Below are positions 20,417-30,309 of a stretch of 64,000 nucleotides of DNA, in pieces. The notes beneath the pieces are model-generated. The model saw only the letters and a program-made list of their open reading frames with translations. It made no database searches and was not told the DNA's origin. Within the stretch, counting starts at the first letter, position 1, and every line of letters starts with the position of its first letter. Source of the DNA: Melieria omissa (Eukaryota; Arthropoda; Insecta; Diptera; Ulidiidae). Where the stretch lies: assembly GCA_963971225.1 (NCBI GenBank), contig OZ020270.1:17409817-17473816 (forward strand). Reading direction: 5' to 3'. A program made the translations under genes and the position numbers.

Positions 20417-21221
20417 TAGCCTATTTCCACCGGGCCTTAAATGCATTTAACGCTTAAATGCATTTAACATCGCATTTAAATGCTCTAATTCCCATGCAAT
20501 TGTTTTTGTATCAAAGTGAGTTAACTCACTTTCAAAACTGAGTTAACTCAGTTTTGCCTTTTACAGACGTCTAACAGAATATGTTATGTTAAAAGCTGGA
20601 GCAATTTTGACAAATGTACAAATTTTGATAGCATGCTTTTCGGCGCTGCAAGAGCCGTACGAACACAAACAAAAAAGGGGATTCGAATTGCGTTCGGTGT
20701 GAAAGATTTTTTGCTAAGACAATTACTTTTTACTGCATTTTTCGCAAAAATACATATCGTCTGTCATAATCAAAGTCAAAACTTCTATTATTTGCCAATA
20801 ATAAATGCTGAAAGAGAAAATCAAAAACGTGAAACTTCTAACTAACCCTCTTGACATTAAAAATTCATACAGCTCTGGTATCAATCAGCTGACAACTTTC
20901 ATAAATGAAATAAACATTGACAAATGAAATAAATTTTCACAAATATGAAAACGCAGACATTCCTAGACTGTTGAGAAGGAAAGCGAATTGGTTTTCTTGC
21001 AGTAGAGAGGCTACAAGAAACCATACATACGTATACAAGGAGATGGCGGCGATGGGTAAGTGGTGGCTGCCCAGAAATAAATGCAGAATTTGGCTTGACC
21101 AACTAAAAATGCAAACAAAAACCAGCTGTTGCATTTAACTCAGTTTTGGTGGAAATGCTTGACAGTTCTCAAGCTTAACAGAGCGCTTAAATGCATTTAA
21201 GCGCTCGGTGGAAATAGGCTA
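20417..21221. mobile_element. MITE E1, duplicated copy
   Basis: Identical in layout to 16389-17193, with TAA at 20414-20416 and 21222-21224. The second TAA is at once the left target of E2 in array unit 1. Confidence 0.8.
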
Positions 21222-21224
21222 TAA

Positions 21225-22701
21225 TAGCCTATTTCCACTGGGCCTTAACTGCAGTTTACGCTTAACTGCAGTTTGACATCGCATTTAAATGCTCAAATTC
21301 CCAAACACAAACAAAAAAGGGGATTCGAATTGCGTTCGGTGTGGAAGATTTTTTGCTAAGACAATTACTTTTTACTGCATTTTTCGCAAAAATACATATC
21401 GTCTGTCATAATCAAAGTCAAAACTTCTATTATTTGCCAATAATAAATGCTGAAAGAGAAAATAAAAAACGTGAAACTTCTAACTAACCCTCTTGACATT
21501 AAAAATTCATACAGCTCTGGTATCAATCAGCTGACAACTTTCATAAATGAAATAAACATTGACAAATGAAATAAATTTTCACAAATATGAAAACGCAGAC
21601 ATTCCTAGACTGTTGAGAAGGAAAGCGAATTGGTTTTCTTGCAGTAGAGGGGCTACAAGAAACCATACATACGTATGCAAGGAGATGGCGGCGATGGGTA
21701 AGTGGTGGCTGCCCAGAAATAAATGCAGAATTTGGCTTGAATAATTAAAAATGCAAACAAAAACCAGCTGTTGCATTTAACTCAGTTTTGGTGGAAATGC
21801 TTGACAGTTCTCAAGCTTAACAGAGCGCTTAAATGCATTTAAGCGCTCGGTGGAAATAGGCTATAATAGCTTATTTCCACTGGGCCTTAACTGCAGTTTA
21901 CGCTTAACTGCAGTTTGACATCGCATTTAAATGCTCAAATTCCCATGCAATTGTTTTTGTATCAAAGTGCGTGAACTCACTTTCAAAACTGAGTTAACTC
22001 AGTTTTGCCATTTACAGATGTCTAACAGAAAATTTTATGTTAAAAGCGGGAGCAATATTTACAAATGTACAAATTTTGATAGCATGCTTTCAGGGGCTGC
22101 AAAAGCCGTACGAACACAAACGAGAGAAGGGATTTGAGTTACGTTCAGTGTGGTTAATTGTTTCCCAAAAGAACTACTTTTACCGGCATTTTCAGTATAA
22201 ATACAAATCGTCTGTCATAAACGAAATGAATACTTCTATTATTTGTAAATAATAAATGCTGAAATAGCAAATAAAAAAAGTAAATTTTCCATGAACCCTC
22301 TTGACATTAAAAGTTCAGACAGATCTGATATCAAACAGCCGACAACTTTCACAAATGAAATAGACATTGACAAATGATAAATAAATTGATAAACAAATAA
22401 ATAAATTGATAAATTTTCACAAATATGAAAACGCAGACATGCCTAGACTGTTGAGAGGGAAAGCGTAGTGGTTTTGCTAGTGAGGCTACAAGAAACCACA
22501 CATACATACGTATACAAGGAAATGGCGGCGATGGGTATAGCTGGGGCTGCCCAGAAACAAATGCATAATTTGATTTTTCCAAATGAAAATGTCAACAAAA
22601 ACAAGCTGTCGGAGTTAACTCAGTTTCAGTGGAAACGCTTGACAGTTGTCAAACTTAACAGAGCCCTTAAATGCATTTAAGCGCTCGGTGGAAATAGGCT
22701 A
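21225..22701. mobile_element. MITE pair E2 + E3, unit 1
   Basis: E2 (21225-21863, 639 bp) and E3 (21867-22701, 835 bp) share TIRs and are separated by one TAA (21864-21866); another TAA (22702-22704) closes the pair. E3 is full length, with CCCATGCAATTG and an internal AACTGAGTTAACTCAGTT palindrome; E2 is the internally deleted form. Neither encodes a recognisable transposase. Confidence 0.8.
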
Positions 22702-22718
22702 TAAGTTTCGTCTGTCGA

Positions 22719-23058
22719 CGCCAAAGCTGCGTCGGAAGCACCAACTGTAGCTGACCAAAAGCTTGCGGAAAGTGCCCCCCGACCAGTGATTGCCTCTTCC
22801 AACCCAACCTTATCCCTGTCCAACTCTGCCGCCGGTATTTCAGTTGTAGCCGACCAGAAGCATGCAACTGAAACTGCCTCCACGCACGGGTCTAGTGTTG
22901 GTGATGACACTGACATGGAGCTGGCGGACTTCTTTCGTTCATCCCTGATGTACGAAGAAGATCTGCTGGAGTCAGACCCCGAGGACGCGGCTAACATCAC
23001 CGTGGTGGGGGCCACTAGTACCACTCGAAGCAGTAATGCTGAAGGTGGTGCAAATTAA
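22719..23058 (+). pseudogene. LINE ORF1 (Gag-like), carboxy-terminal part only
   Basis: The frame is open from the truncation point (reading from 22720) to TAA 23056-23058, about 112 residues. It is acidic near the end (DDTDMELADFF, then EEDLLESDPED). The zinc knuckles usual in such proteins would lie further upstream and are missing. It overlaps the ORF2 start ATG 23036 by 23 bp, an arrangement common in I/LOA-type elements. Confidence 0.65.
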
Positions 23059-26000
23059 CCTCCACCACTCTAAGGCTGCGGCCGCCAGCCTCATTCTCCG
23101 CTTGGCATCGCACGGAGATGACATCGTCCTGATCCAGGAGCCGTGGGTTTCTGCTCTCGAATTACAGCAATGGGGACATGGTAGCGGCAAGCATCGAGCT
23201 CGATTCGAAGAAGATCTGGATCGTCTCGGCCTACTTGGCACACGACCATCAATCCCTTCCAGAAGACGGCCTATCCAGGTTAGTACATCATGCTGCTAAT
23301 GATAGCGTAGATTTGTTGATAGGTTGTGACGCAAACGCGCATCATGAAGTGTGGGGCAGCTCAGATACTAATACAAGAGGCGAAGTTCTTTTCGATTTTA
23401 TCCTCTCCACTAATCTTCACATATGTAATAAAGGTAAAGAACCTACCTTTATTACTAGAAACAGGCAAGAAGTTCTCGATCTCACTCTTGCCTCTCAAAC
23501 TGTATCGAACCGACTGAGTAATTGGAGGGTATCCAAAGATCACTCCTTCTCGGATCACAGATACATATTATGGGAGATCTTGGATAATGTCCCAAGTCAA
23601 CCCCTCTTTAGAAACTTAAAAAAGGCCAACTGGCCTCTTTATTACGATACGGTCCAGTGCCTTCTCCCAACTGATATTCCTGGACCGCTCGACAGTAAGG
23701 ATGCACTCAATAAGTCAGTTGAGTCATTCACGTCGATGCTGAATACGGCTCTAGACGTAGCTTGCCCATTGAGGAAGCTGTCCACGCGGAAAAGATTTAG
23801 ACCCCCCTGGTGGTGTGCTGAAATCAGTGAGCTCCGCAGAACAGCCAGGAAGTCATTCAATAAAGCTAGACGGTCCTGCACGGACGAAGTCTGGCTAGAA
23901 TACAAGCTGGCTCTCAAAGCCTATAAAAACAGGCTAAGAAAAGCTAAGAGGGAGTCTTGGAGAGACTTCTGTGGTAACATAGAACTTACTACCGAAGCCT
24001 CCAGGCTCAGGAAATTACTCTCTAAATGTCCATCTAATACCTCTTACCTCCAAAAGGAAGACGGGTCATGGGCTTCTAGTAGTGAAGAATCACTTGATAT
24101 TCTGCTAGACACACACTTCCCAGGTGGCTCTAGGGACTTGACGGACCCCTGGTCCGAAAACTGTCCACCGGTCTCAGATGTCGACCTCATTGTGACTAGA
24201 CAGAAATTGTTATGGGCGGTAGATAGCTTTTCACCTTACAAAGCGCCGGGGCCAGACGGCGTTGCCCCGATAGAGATTCAGGTCACCAAGAACCTGATTC
24301 TTCCATGGCTACAGGAGATCCTGAGGAGCTGCCTAGTCCTGAATCACATACCCAGTATCTGGAGACATGTAAAGGTAGTTTTCATACCTAAGGCTGGCAA
24401 AAGCTCGCATGTTCATCCAAAAGACCTCAGACCGATTAGTCTCTCCTCTTTCCTTCTCAAAATCTTGGAAAGGTTAGTGGATATTCATATTAGGCAGTTG
24501 TTGGTCGATCGACCAATCTCGCCCTCGCAACATGCGTACTGCAGGGGTAAATCTGTAGAAACCGCTCTGCACTGCTTAATCCATACCATAGAGAAATCAC
24601 TTAATGGCAAGGAATTCACTATGGTATCTTTTACGGATATTGAAGGGGCCTTTAACAACATCAGATCGGAGGCCATCACCGACGCACTTGCAGACCTAGG
24701 TGTAGGTGTGCCGCTAGTAGCACTGATTGAGCAGCTACTTCATAGCCGCGTCATCAATGCAAGTCTTGGTACCGCATCTGCACAGAGATCTGTAAAAAGG
24801 GGGACACCCCAGGGAGGGGTCCTCTCGCCTCTTCTTTGGAATTTAGCGGTGAACACACTGCTAATGCGTCTGGAGAGGGCGGGGTGCCGGGTGGTCGCCT
24901 ACGCAGATGATGTTGCCATTGCGGTATCCGGAAAGTTTCCTTCAATTATCAGGGATGTGTTGCAATATGGCTTGAACATCCTAACAAATTGGGCTATAGA
25001 ATGTGGTCTTAGCGTCAACCCACATAAAACGGAGCTAGTTCTCTTCACAAATAAACATAGAATACCTGAGATTGATCCCCCGCGGCTGCTAGGGATCGAT
25101 CTGAAATTCTCGGAAACCGCTAAATATCTGGGACTTGTGTTAGACAGGAAACTTAACTGGAAACCCAACGTCCTGGAGAGAGCTAAGAAAGCCAGTATTG
25201 CCCTTTATACATGTAAAAGGATGATAGGCAATGTATGGGGTACAAGACCTCATATTGTACACTGGCTGTATACCGCCGTTGTTCGACCTCTGTTGTTATA
25301 CGGGATAGTAGTCTGGTGGCCTTCATTGGCCAAAAGGTCTCACTCCCAAATACTTGCTAAAATTCAAAGGTCCGCAGAGTTATGTATAAGTGGGGCCCTG
25401 CGGACTACTCCCACTAATGCTTTAGACGTTGTGCTCCACCTAATCCCATTGGATATCCTGGGGAAGCAATTGGCCGCCAATGCTGCCATCAGGATGCGCG
25501 CCTCCGCGCAATGGAGAATTGGGCGGCACGGGCACTCTTCTATTCTGAATTATTTCGAAGGCATATCTCAGAATGTTGACTACATGACACCCAGCCTGTC
25601 CTTTGATAAGGACTATCATGTTATAATCCCATCTAGAGCCGAATGGGAGCTGGGTGCGCCCCTGCCAGTGGTGATATCCATATATATACGGATGGATCGA
25701 AACTGCTTAGTCAGGTGGGCTGTGGTATCTACTCAGAAGGATTAAACCTTAATTTAAAGCTCAGGCTGCCAGATTACTGTAGTGTCTTCCAGGCTGAGGT
25801 CACAGCAATCTGTGCAGCCTCCGACTGGCTCAGGGTAAACAGGATATCGGCTAATGGTATCCTTATATTATCGGACAGCCAATCAGCTCTTAGAGCTCTG
25901 GATGCGGTCACAATAACATCAAAGACCGTTCTTAGCTGCAGCAAATCTCTTAACGAGACTGCCAAGCAGCTTCATATTCGCCTATGCTGGGTTCCAGGTC

Positions 26001-26521
26001 ATAGGGATATTCCAGGGAACTGTAGAGCGGACGAGCTCGCGAGACAGGGCACTACTGAGCAGTTAGGCAAGGAGTTGACCACGCTCGGTGTCCCTCTTTT
26101 AACATGTAAGCTTCGTACCCATGCGAGCTCTATACACGATACGAATTTAAGATGGGTTGAAGGCAACACAAGCCTCCTTGCGCGCCAACTTTGGCCAACA
26201 TTAAATCCTCGACGTTCTAAAGAACTCCTCTCACTAAACAGAGCTCAGATCAGAACTATGATCGGTGTCCTTACGGGTCACTGCCTAATCGGTACCCACG
26301 CAAAAAGGATGGGGCTGTTTTCAAACGACTTTTGTCGCAGCTGTTTGGACGAGGAGGAGGAAGAAAATATTCCTCACTTCCTATGTCACTGTCCTGCTTT
26401 ATCTAGAAGAAGGCAAACCCACTTAGGCAACTTCTTCTTCGGAAGTCTAGAAGATCTAGCTGATAAGACCATACGCCGTCTACTAAGCTTCGTTAATAGC
26501 TCCAATTGGTTTAACGAGTGA
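23036..26521 (+). pseudogene. LOA-like ORF2: endonuclease, reverse transcriptase, RNase H
   Basis: ATG 23036 opens the endonuclease with VVQINLHHS and VLIQEPWV. Between about 23155 and 23178 part of the domain is missing and the frame shifts. From 23178 an 855-codon frame continues: GCDANAHHEVWGSSD, then SDHRY (endonuclease), KAPGPDGVAP, FTDIEGAF, GTPQGGVLSPLLW, and the catalytic YADD at about residues 575-578. Near 25670 a one-base shift moves into the frame ending 26521, which carries RNase H: YTDGSK, FQAE, SDSQ, WVPGHRDIPGN and ADELA, so all four acidic positions are present. It ends with C-x2-C...H-x4-C. Both shifts look like decay rather than recoding. Confidence 0.85.
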
Positions 26522-26540
26522 GCGATATGATGCTCGATCT

Positions 26541-26615
26541 CATGTGGTATCACAATGGGCCGCCTGGCCTAAGTGTGCTCCTCATGGAGCAGCCACACCT
26601 ACCTACCTACCTACC
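26541..26615 (+). other. LOA-like LINE 3' tail shared with the SINE
   Basis: The last 75 bp hold ATGTGGTATCACAATGGGCC, then TGGCCT, AGTGTG, GCAGCCAC and repeated ACCT. The same words in the same order end the SINE at 1645-2041. In LINE/SINE pairs this region is what the reverse transcriptase recognises. Confidence 0.8.
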
Positions 26616-26627
26616 TTCGTCTGTCGA

Positions 26628-27522
26628 TGAATTATGCTACTTTCTAGGAATTTCTTCACCTTTTATGTTAAAATGTGGGATTTGAAAGGTTTCTTAAATG
26701 TATTTAATAGCTTTCGTGTAAAATAAATGCATTCGACTTTTGCGATAACACAAGTTTGTTATCGGTATTATCATTTAACCACATAATTTATGACATCTTT
26801 AGGAGCTCTGTCAGCTCTTTGACGTCGTTAAGCGCGAAACGCCAGAGAAAGTTGAAAATAGTTCAACTTTTGACGCGTTTCGGGCGTATCGACGTCAAGT
26901 CATGGAGTTTGCTTCATACAAATACACTGATTCAACTTTTTCTCGAAACACGAGAAACGCGAAAAACGACGATACGCTTGAAACGCGCTTTATGGAGTTT
27001 GACCATAAGCGAGCAGACGACCTGCCGCCACAACTCTAGTGACCTGTTGGTCGTCGTAATGAGCCGTAGGACAAGTCGAATAAGACTGCGCCTAAATGAC
27101 TTTTAGAAACTCGATCTTACTCAAAGTCACCTCGCCAGCGAAATGTCCTCGGCTTGCCTGTAGAATATCGAGGATTTGAATAGCTGAAGAATGCTACTAA
27201 AAAATAAGCTAAATTTTACTCCGCTAGCTCTTCTGTCTTAAGAAGATTCATTCAAACGAATTGTTGAAATTAGGTATTTTTCAGAGTCACGCTTCAACAT
27301 CATTTAACTAAGTTTTTTGGTGGGATGTTCCTTATGATCAAAAAAGTATTCTGGAATTTTGATTTTGATTTGCCGCGCTTATCCAATCAGGAATTTTTTT
27401 TTTCTAAACGTTGGCAATACTTTTATTGGTGTTCTGTCAAATTTTGACGAATATCTTAAGATTAGTATTCGATTGACGTCTATACGAAGAAGTCGAAAAA
27501 TTGTTGTGTGGCGATTTTTATA
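26628..27522. other. Unit spacer with a hairpin-rich block
   Basis: Between E3 and mariner-1 no gene is visible. Hairpins include AAAGTTGAA...TTCAACTTT, GAGCT...AGCTC and TCTCG...CGAGA. A segment of about 145 bp (26860-27004) has diverged inverted ends, TTCAACTTTTGACGCGTTTC against GTCAAACTCCATAAAGCGCG read inversely, and may be a very short MITE. The 116-120-codon frame starting at 26756 is preserved in all units only because the DNA is. Confidence 0.45.
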
Positions 27523-28365
27523 ATGGATGAAAAATTAGAACAACACGCGTGCCTAAAATTTTGTGTTAAAAATGAAATTTCGTGTGCTGATTCGTTGAAA
27601 ATCTTACAAAAGGCGTATGGTGAAGCGTGTATGTCGAAAACACGACATGGTGCCTAGACAATGAGCCAAAACCGAAGAGTGAGCGCCAAAGTCGGTCCAA
27701 AATTAAAGTTTTGCTGACGGTTTTTTTTCGATATTTGTGGTGTGGTTCACTACGAATTCCTTCCGGAGGGCCAAGCGATCAATAAAGAATACTGAAACGA
27801 TGAGGCACTCTGTGCTGTGTATGAATGTTTTTGCAAGCATACTTTTAGGCATGCACTTTGAAGTACGGCCGGCATGCTATAATTTCGATACGGCAGGGAT
27901 GGTTCGCGGCGACAATAGGTTGTGCCAGAACGATCGAGAAATAAACTGGAATGTGCAAGAAACTTTGGCGCGATGAGTAAACTAGTATAAAAGCAGCAGT
28001 GTGCAGCGCAAGAGTCGAGTCTGTGTTGAGCAAGCAAAGGGGAAACATGCAATAGCAGTGTAAATAAAGTGATTGTTAGTTTCTGACTGCGTTTTGCGCT
28101 GAATAATTGAAGTTGTTTTATTTTCAAACATAATCCAAACTAACCTTGTAAAACTTTGGATTTTCGTAACAATACTATTTAGGCGTTATACGTCGTTTGC
28201 GTGAAGCCATTCGTAAAAAAGGCCCGATTTGTGGAAGAACAATTCATTGATTTTACACCACGATAATGCGCCATATCATACGGCCTCGATTATTTTGGAA
28301 TTTTTGGCCAAAAATTCTACCAATGTCATCAGCCAAGCACCATTCAGTCCAGACATGGTCCCGTG
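27523..28365 (+). pseudogene. Mariner-1 transposase, deleted and split by a solo LTR, unit 1
   Basis: ATG 27523 starts the mariner DNA-binding region (CLKFCVKNEI, then LKILQKAYGEA). At about 27650 a large deletion fuses it out of frame to the catalytic part: KVLLTVFFD, GVVHYEFLPEGQ, INKEY. The solo LTR lies between codons for Tyr and Tyr (TSD ATAC). After it come LREAIRKKGP, a frameshift, HHDNAPYHT (second catalytic Asp) and FSPDMVPC, where a hAT-like end interrupts just before the third Asp. The first catalytic Asp lies in the deleted part. It cannot be active. Confidence 0.85.
27793..28171 (+). mobile_element. 379-bp solo LTR inside mariner-1, unit 1
   Basis: It starts TGAAACGATGAG and ends TTTTCGTAACA, flanked by ATAC at 27789-27792 and 28172-28175. 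A TATA box (27986-27992) and AATAAA (28063-28068) give the plus-strand orientation. Removing it with one ATAC restores the mariner frame. The termini resemble those of the LTR at 552-1009. Confidence 0.9.
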
Positions 28366-28412
28366 CAGTGGCGCACACAGGGGGCGTTTGGGGGTGTAAA
28401 CCCCCCCGAAAC
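28366..28412 (+). mobile_element. hAT-like 5' end fragment, unit 1
   Basis: The 47 bp begin CAGTGGCGCACACAGGGGGC and include a GTTTGGGGG...CCCCC hairpin, a layout common at ends of hAT-type elements (CAGTGGCG start). The matching far end was not found. It interrupts mariner-1 and is itself cut by mariner-2. Confidence 0.5.
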
Positions 28413-28990
28413 ACACCCTCCATTCCAAAAGAAACCGAACTTTTAAAAAGAAAAAGTACCACTAGTGCCATCTGTTGTAATATTTTACCTGTAGATGGCT
28501 TAGTCCCTCATTGACAACTGGTATAAATTTCATGACATTTGGATGCATACAACAAAAGTTATTGCGTTTCAAATGTCAGTGTGTTTTGTACATCGGTCGG
28601 AAAATGAGTTTCAAACAAAGAGCTGCACCATCACATCGTTCGCGACTTGTAACTGAATTTTTGGTCAAAAATCACGTTATTCCTTTGCATCATTCGCCCT
28701 ATTCACCAGATCTGGCTCCTTGCGACTTCTATCTGTTCCCTAAATTGCATTTGGCGATGAAAGGAAAGTGGCACGCATCGATTGAAGCCATTGAGAAGGC
28801 GACGACCGCCGTCCTAAAGACCATTCCAATAAAGGACAGGCAGAAGTCGTTTGACAACTTGTTAGAGCGTGCAAATTTGTGTATCGATGCAGAAGGGGAA
28901 TACATTGATTAATAAAAATGATTTGTTCCAAAATGTACATTGGTTTTTTGTTTTTTTAAAAAGTTCGGTTTCTTTTGGAATGGAGGGTGT
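28413..28990 (+). mobile_element. Mariner-2, internally deleted, unit 1
   Basis: The 578-bp element has inverted ends of over 30 bp: ACACCCTCCATTCCAAAAGA on the left and its complement ending GGAGGGTGT on the right. It retains only the carboxy-terminal third of a mariner transposase. A clear TA duplication is not visible on the left side, where the flanking hAT-like end also ends. Confidence 0.85.
28604..28912 (+). pseudogene. Mariner-2 transposase, carboxy-terminal 102 codons, unit 1
   Basis: Reads APSHRSRLVTEFL, HHSPYSPDLAPCDFYLFPK (third catalytic Asp in APCD), then KSFDNLLERANLCIDAEG and a stop. The DNA-binding domain and first two acidic residues are deleted. An open frame of 102 codons remains, but it is only the tail of the protein. 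Unit 1 has TTAVLK where the other units have TTDVLK. Confidence 0.85.
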
Positions 28991-29787
28991 ATCTTACGTT
29001 AGTACAGAAATTTAGTTTATAACCATCACATACATATATATAAAAAACTTTGCATATCTGGAAGCCCTTCCTTTTTTAATAAACCATGACAAATAGTTAA
29101 AAAATGTTGAAATTAACATGAGCACATTTTTGGTATTATTTCGATGCGAATGTGTTTTCCGGCAAATAATTTGACTGTGTTGTATTGCTTTTAGTGTCGG
29201 CTTTCATTTTACACCTAACTCGTTAGTTGATTTACGAAAAATGTGTATCTGTTTGATTAAAGAAACCGCCTTAAAATTCCATATTTTCCGACTTTGAGGT
29301 CCAATTATCGCGAAATTTTAAAACTTATAAATTGCATCGAAAAAGAAGCCCTACGGTGTTGTTAATGCAACAAGGGGAAAATTATGTCAACCGGTTTATT
29401 GATTTCGAAATTATGATCAAAAATATGGAAAAAGTAGAGGAAAATCTGAAAAATTGACACAGTACCTGTATCTCACTAACTAGAGCTGCTACAAAAATTC
29501 TGAGATTAGTAGATTAGTAAAAAAAACAGTAGAAAAACTTCATGCAACAGAAAAAAGTGCGATTTTGTTCTCCTGTGTAATCAATTATTGAGCAGGTGGC
29601 ATTGACCATCTCCATTGAACAGGTGTCATCTCAATTAAACAAATTGATTAGTGTACCATCTCTATAAATCAGTTGACATTGCCCACCATTGCTGAGATTT
29701 TTTGGGAAACAAATTAATGGAAGTTTGGTTAAGCACTTTAATATTGAAATGTATTTCAAATTTACAATATCTAATTGTTTAAATAAC
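28991..29787. other. Unit spacer, nothing recognised
   Basis: AT-rich DNA with CATCTC-containing phrases repeated around 29590-29690 and no protein family. Part may be the remainder of the hAT-like element whose 5' end is at 28366. Confidence 0.4.
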
Positions 29788-29997
29788 GGCAGCCGCCGTG
29801 GCTCAGTTGGTTAGTGTGCGGTCCAACGAGTCGCATGCAGAGCGACGCAAGATCGAATACTGCATGTAGTAACACCTAAAAAAAATAACGGGAAACTCGT
29901 TTTCTCTTTCGGTGGCTGTCCTCTCAGCTGGAAATGGCAAACCTCTGAGAGTAAAAATTGCCTATGAAAAAGCTCCCAACCTGCCCATGGCACAATA
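29788..29997 (+). mobile_element. tRNA-derived SINE, unit 1
   Basis: A tRNA-like head with box A TGGCTCAGTTGG (about 29799-29810) and box B-like AGATCGAATACT (about 29850), then CTCTGAGAGTAAAAATTGCC and TATGAAAAAGCTC. The body resembles the SINE at 1645-2041 (GGCAAAACCTC, AAAACTGCC). It lacks the LINE-like tail, so it is 3'-truncated or another subfamily. The boundaries are approximate. Confidence 0.65.
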
Positions 29998-30144
29998 AAC
30001 AAGGTAGTGGCAGGAAGGAGCGAATTTTATTTTTTTCTCGTCAGAGTTCGGTAGGTTGTCAGAAATTTTTGTCTGTTTTGTTTACATTCGGCGAACAGCA
30101 TTGCCAGTCAACTCTTTTTCTGTGGAATTTTAAGCATTTTTGCA

Positions 30145-30309
30145 ATGACGAAAGAATATTATTTTTCCAACTTTTATGAATTAACGCAAAATCGGCGAAC
30201 TATGGACTTAGCACTTTTGCCCCTAATTGTAAAACAACAGATTAAAACAAAGAAGCTATGTACGTTTGCATTAATTGATGTATTTTTACGTTTTCGTAAA
30301 AGGCTATAA
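30145..30309 (+). CDS. Unrecognised 54-codon frame ending at the unit boundary, unit 1
   Basis: ATG 30145 opens a frame beginning MTKEYYFSNFYELTQN and ending ALIDVFLRFRKRL. Its stop is the TAA (30307-30309) that is also the left TAA of the next unit's MITE. Composition (charged, helical, basic end) is more protein-like than the surrounding frames. It may be the first exon of a gene cut at the junction. No family was recognised, and expression is unknown. Confidence 0.3.
   Translation: MTKEYYFSNFYELTQNRRTMDLALLPLIVKQQIKTKKLCTFALIDVFLRFRKRL

Larger units (their letters stand above)
17697..21708 (+). repeat. 4.0-kb tandem duplication, copy 2
   Basis: This copy runs from the same point of the TTAA element to the same point of MITE E2 as copy 1, but here E2 continues to its natural end and into the 5.2-kb array. 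It therefore holds the ancestral right-hand junction, while copy 1 holds the ancestral left-hand one. Confidence 0.95.
22719..26615 (+). mobile_element. LOA-like LINE, 5'-truncated, inserted in unit 1
   Basis: The 3,897-bp insert is flanked by TTCGTCTGTCGA at 22707-22718 and 26616-26627, and the other units are uninterrupted at this point. It contains the end of ORF1, then an ORF2 with endonuclease, reverse transcriptase, RNase H and a carboxy-terminal Cys/His motif, and ends in an (ACCT)n tail. RNase H plus the DANAHH endonuclease motif and overlapping ORFs fit the LOA/I/R1 group; LOA is my best guess. It begins inside ORF1, a typical 5' truncation. Codon use is GC-richer than the surrounding DNA. 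Confidence 0.9.
21225..30309 (+). repeat. Macrosatellite unit 1 (carries the LOA-like LINE)
   Basis: First unit of a head-to-tail array. It is 9,085 bp with the LINE (22719-26615 plus a 12-bp target duplication) and 5,176 bp without it. Order: MITE E2, TAA, MITE E3, spacer, mariner-1 with solo LTR, hAT end with mariner-2, spacer, SINE, 54-codon frame. It is the most divergent unit: near 29500 it lacks a segment (GGTAGATTCGAAATCAGCGT) that all other complete units have. Edge units of satellite arrays are commonly less homogenised. Confidence 0.95.

Noticed and set aside
26756..27106. 116-120-codon frame conserved in all eight units
   Set aside because: It contains hairpins and MITE-like DNA and has no domain. 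It is conserved because the DNA is duplicated, and units 4-6 differ by an in-frame 12-bp insertion without other sign of selection.
27737..28127. Frames on both strands over the solo LTR
   Set aside because: They overlie an LTR with TG...CA ends and a target duplication; an LTR is not expected to encode these.
28253..28514. Frames of 72 and 82 codons across the mariner-1/hAT/mariner-2 joint
   Set aside because: They run across insertion boundaries in frames other than the transposase ones.
29788..29870. A functional tRNA gene
   Set aside because: Box A and box B-like motifs are present but the cloverleaf is not complete, and the sequence continues into a SINE body.
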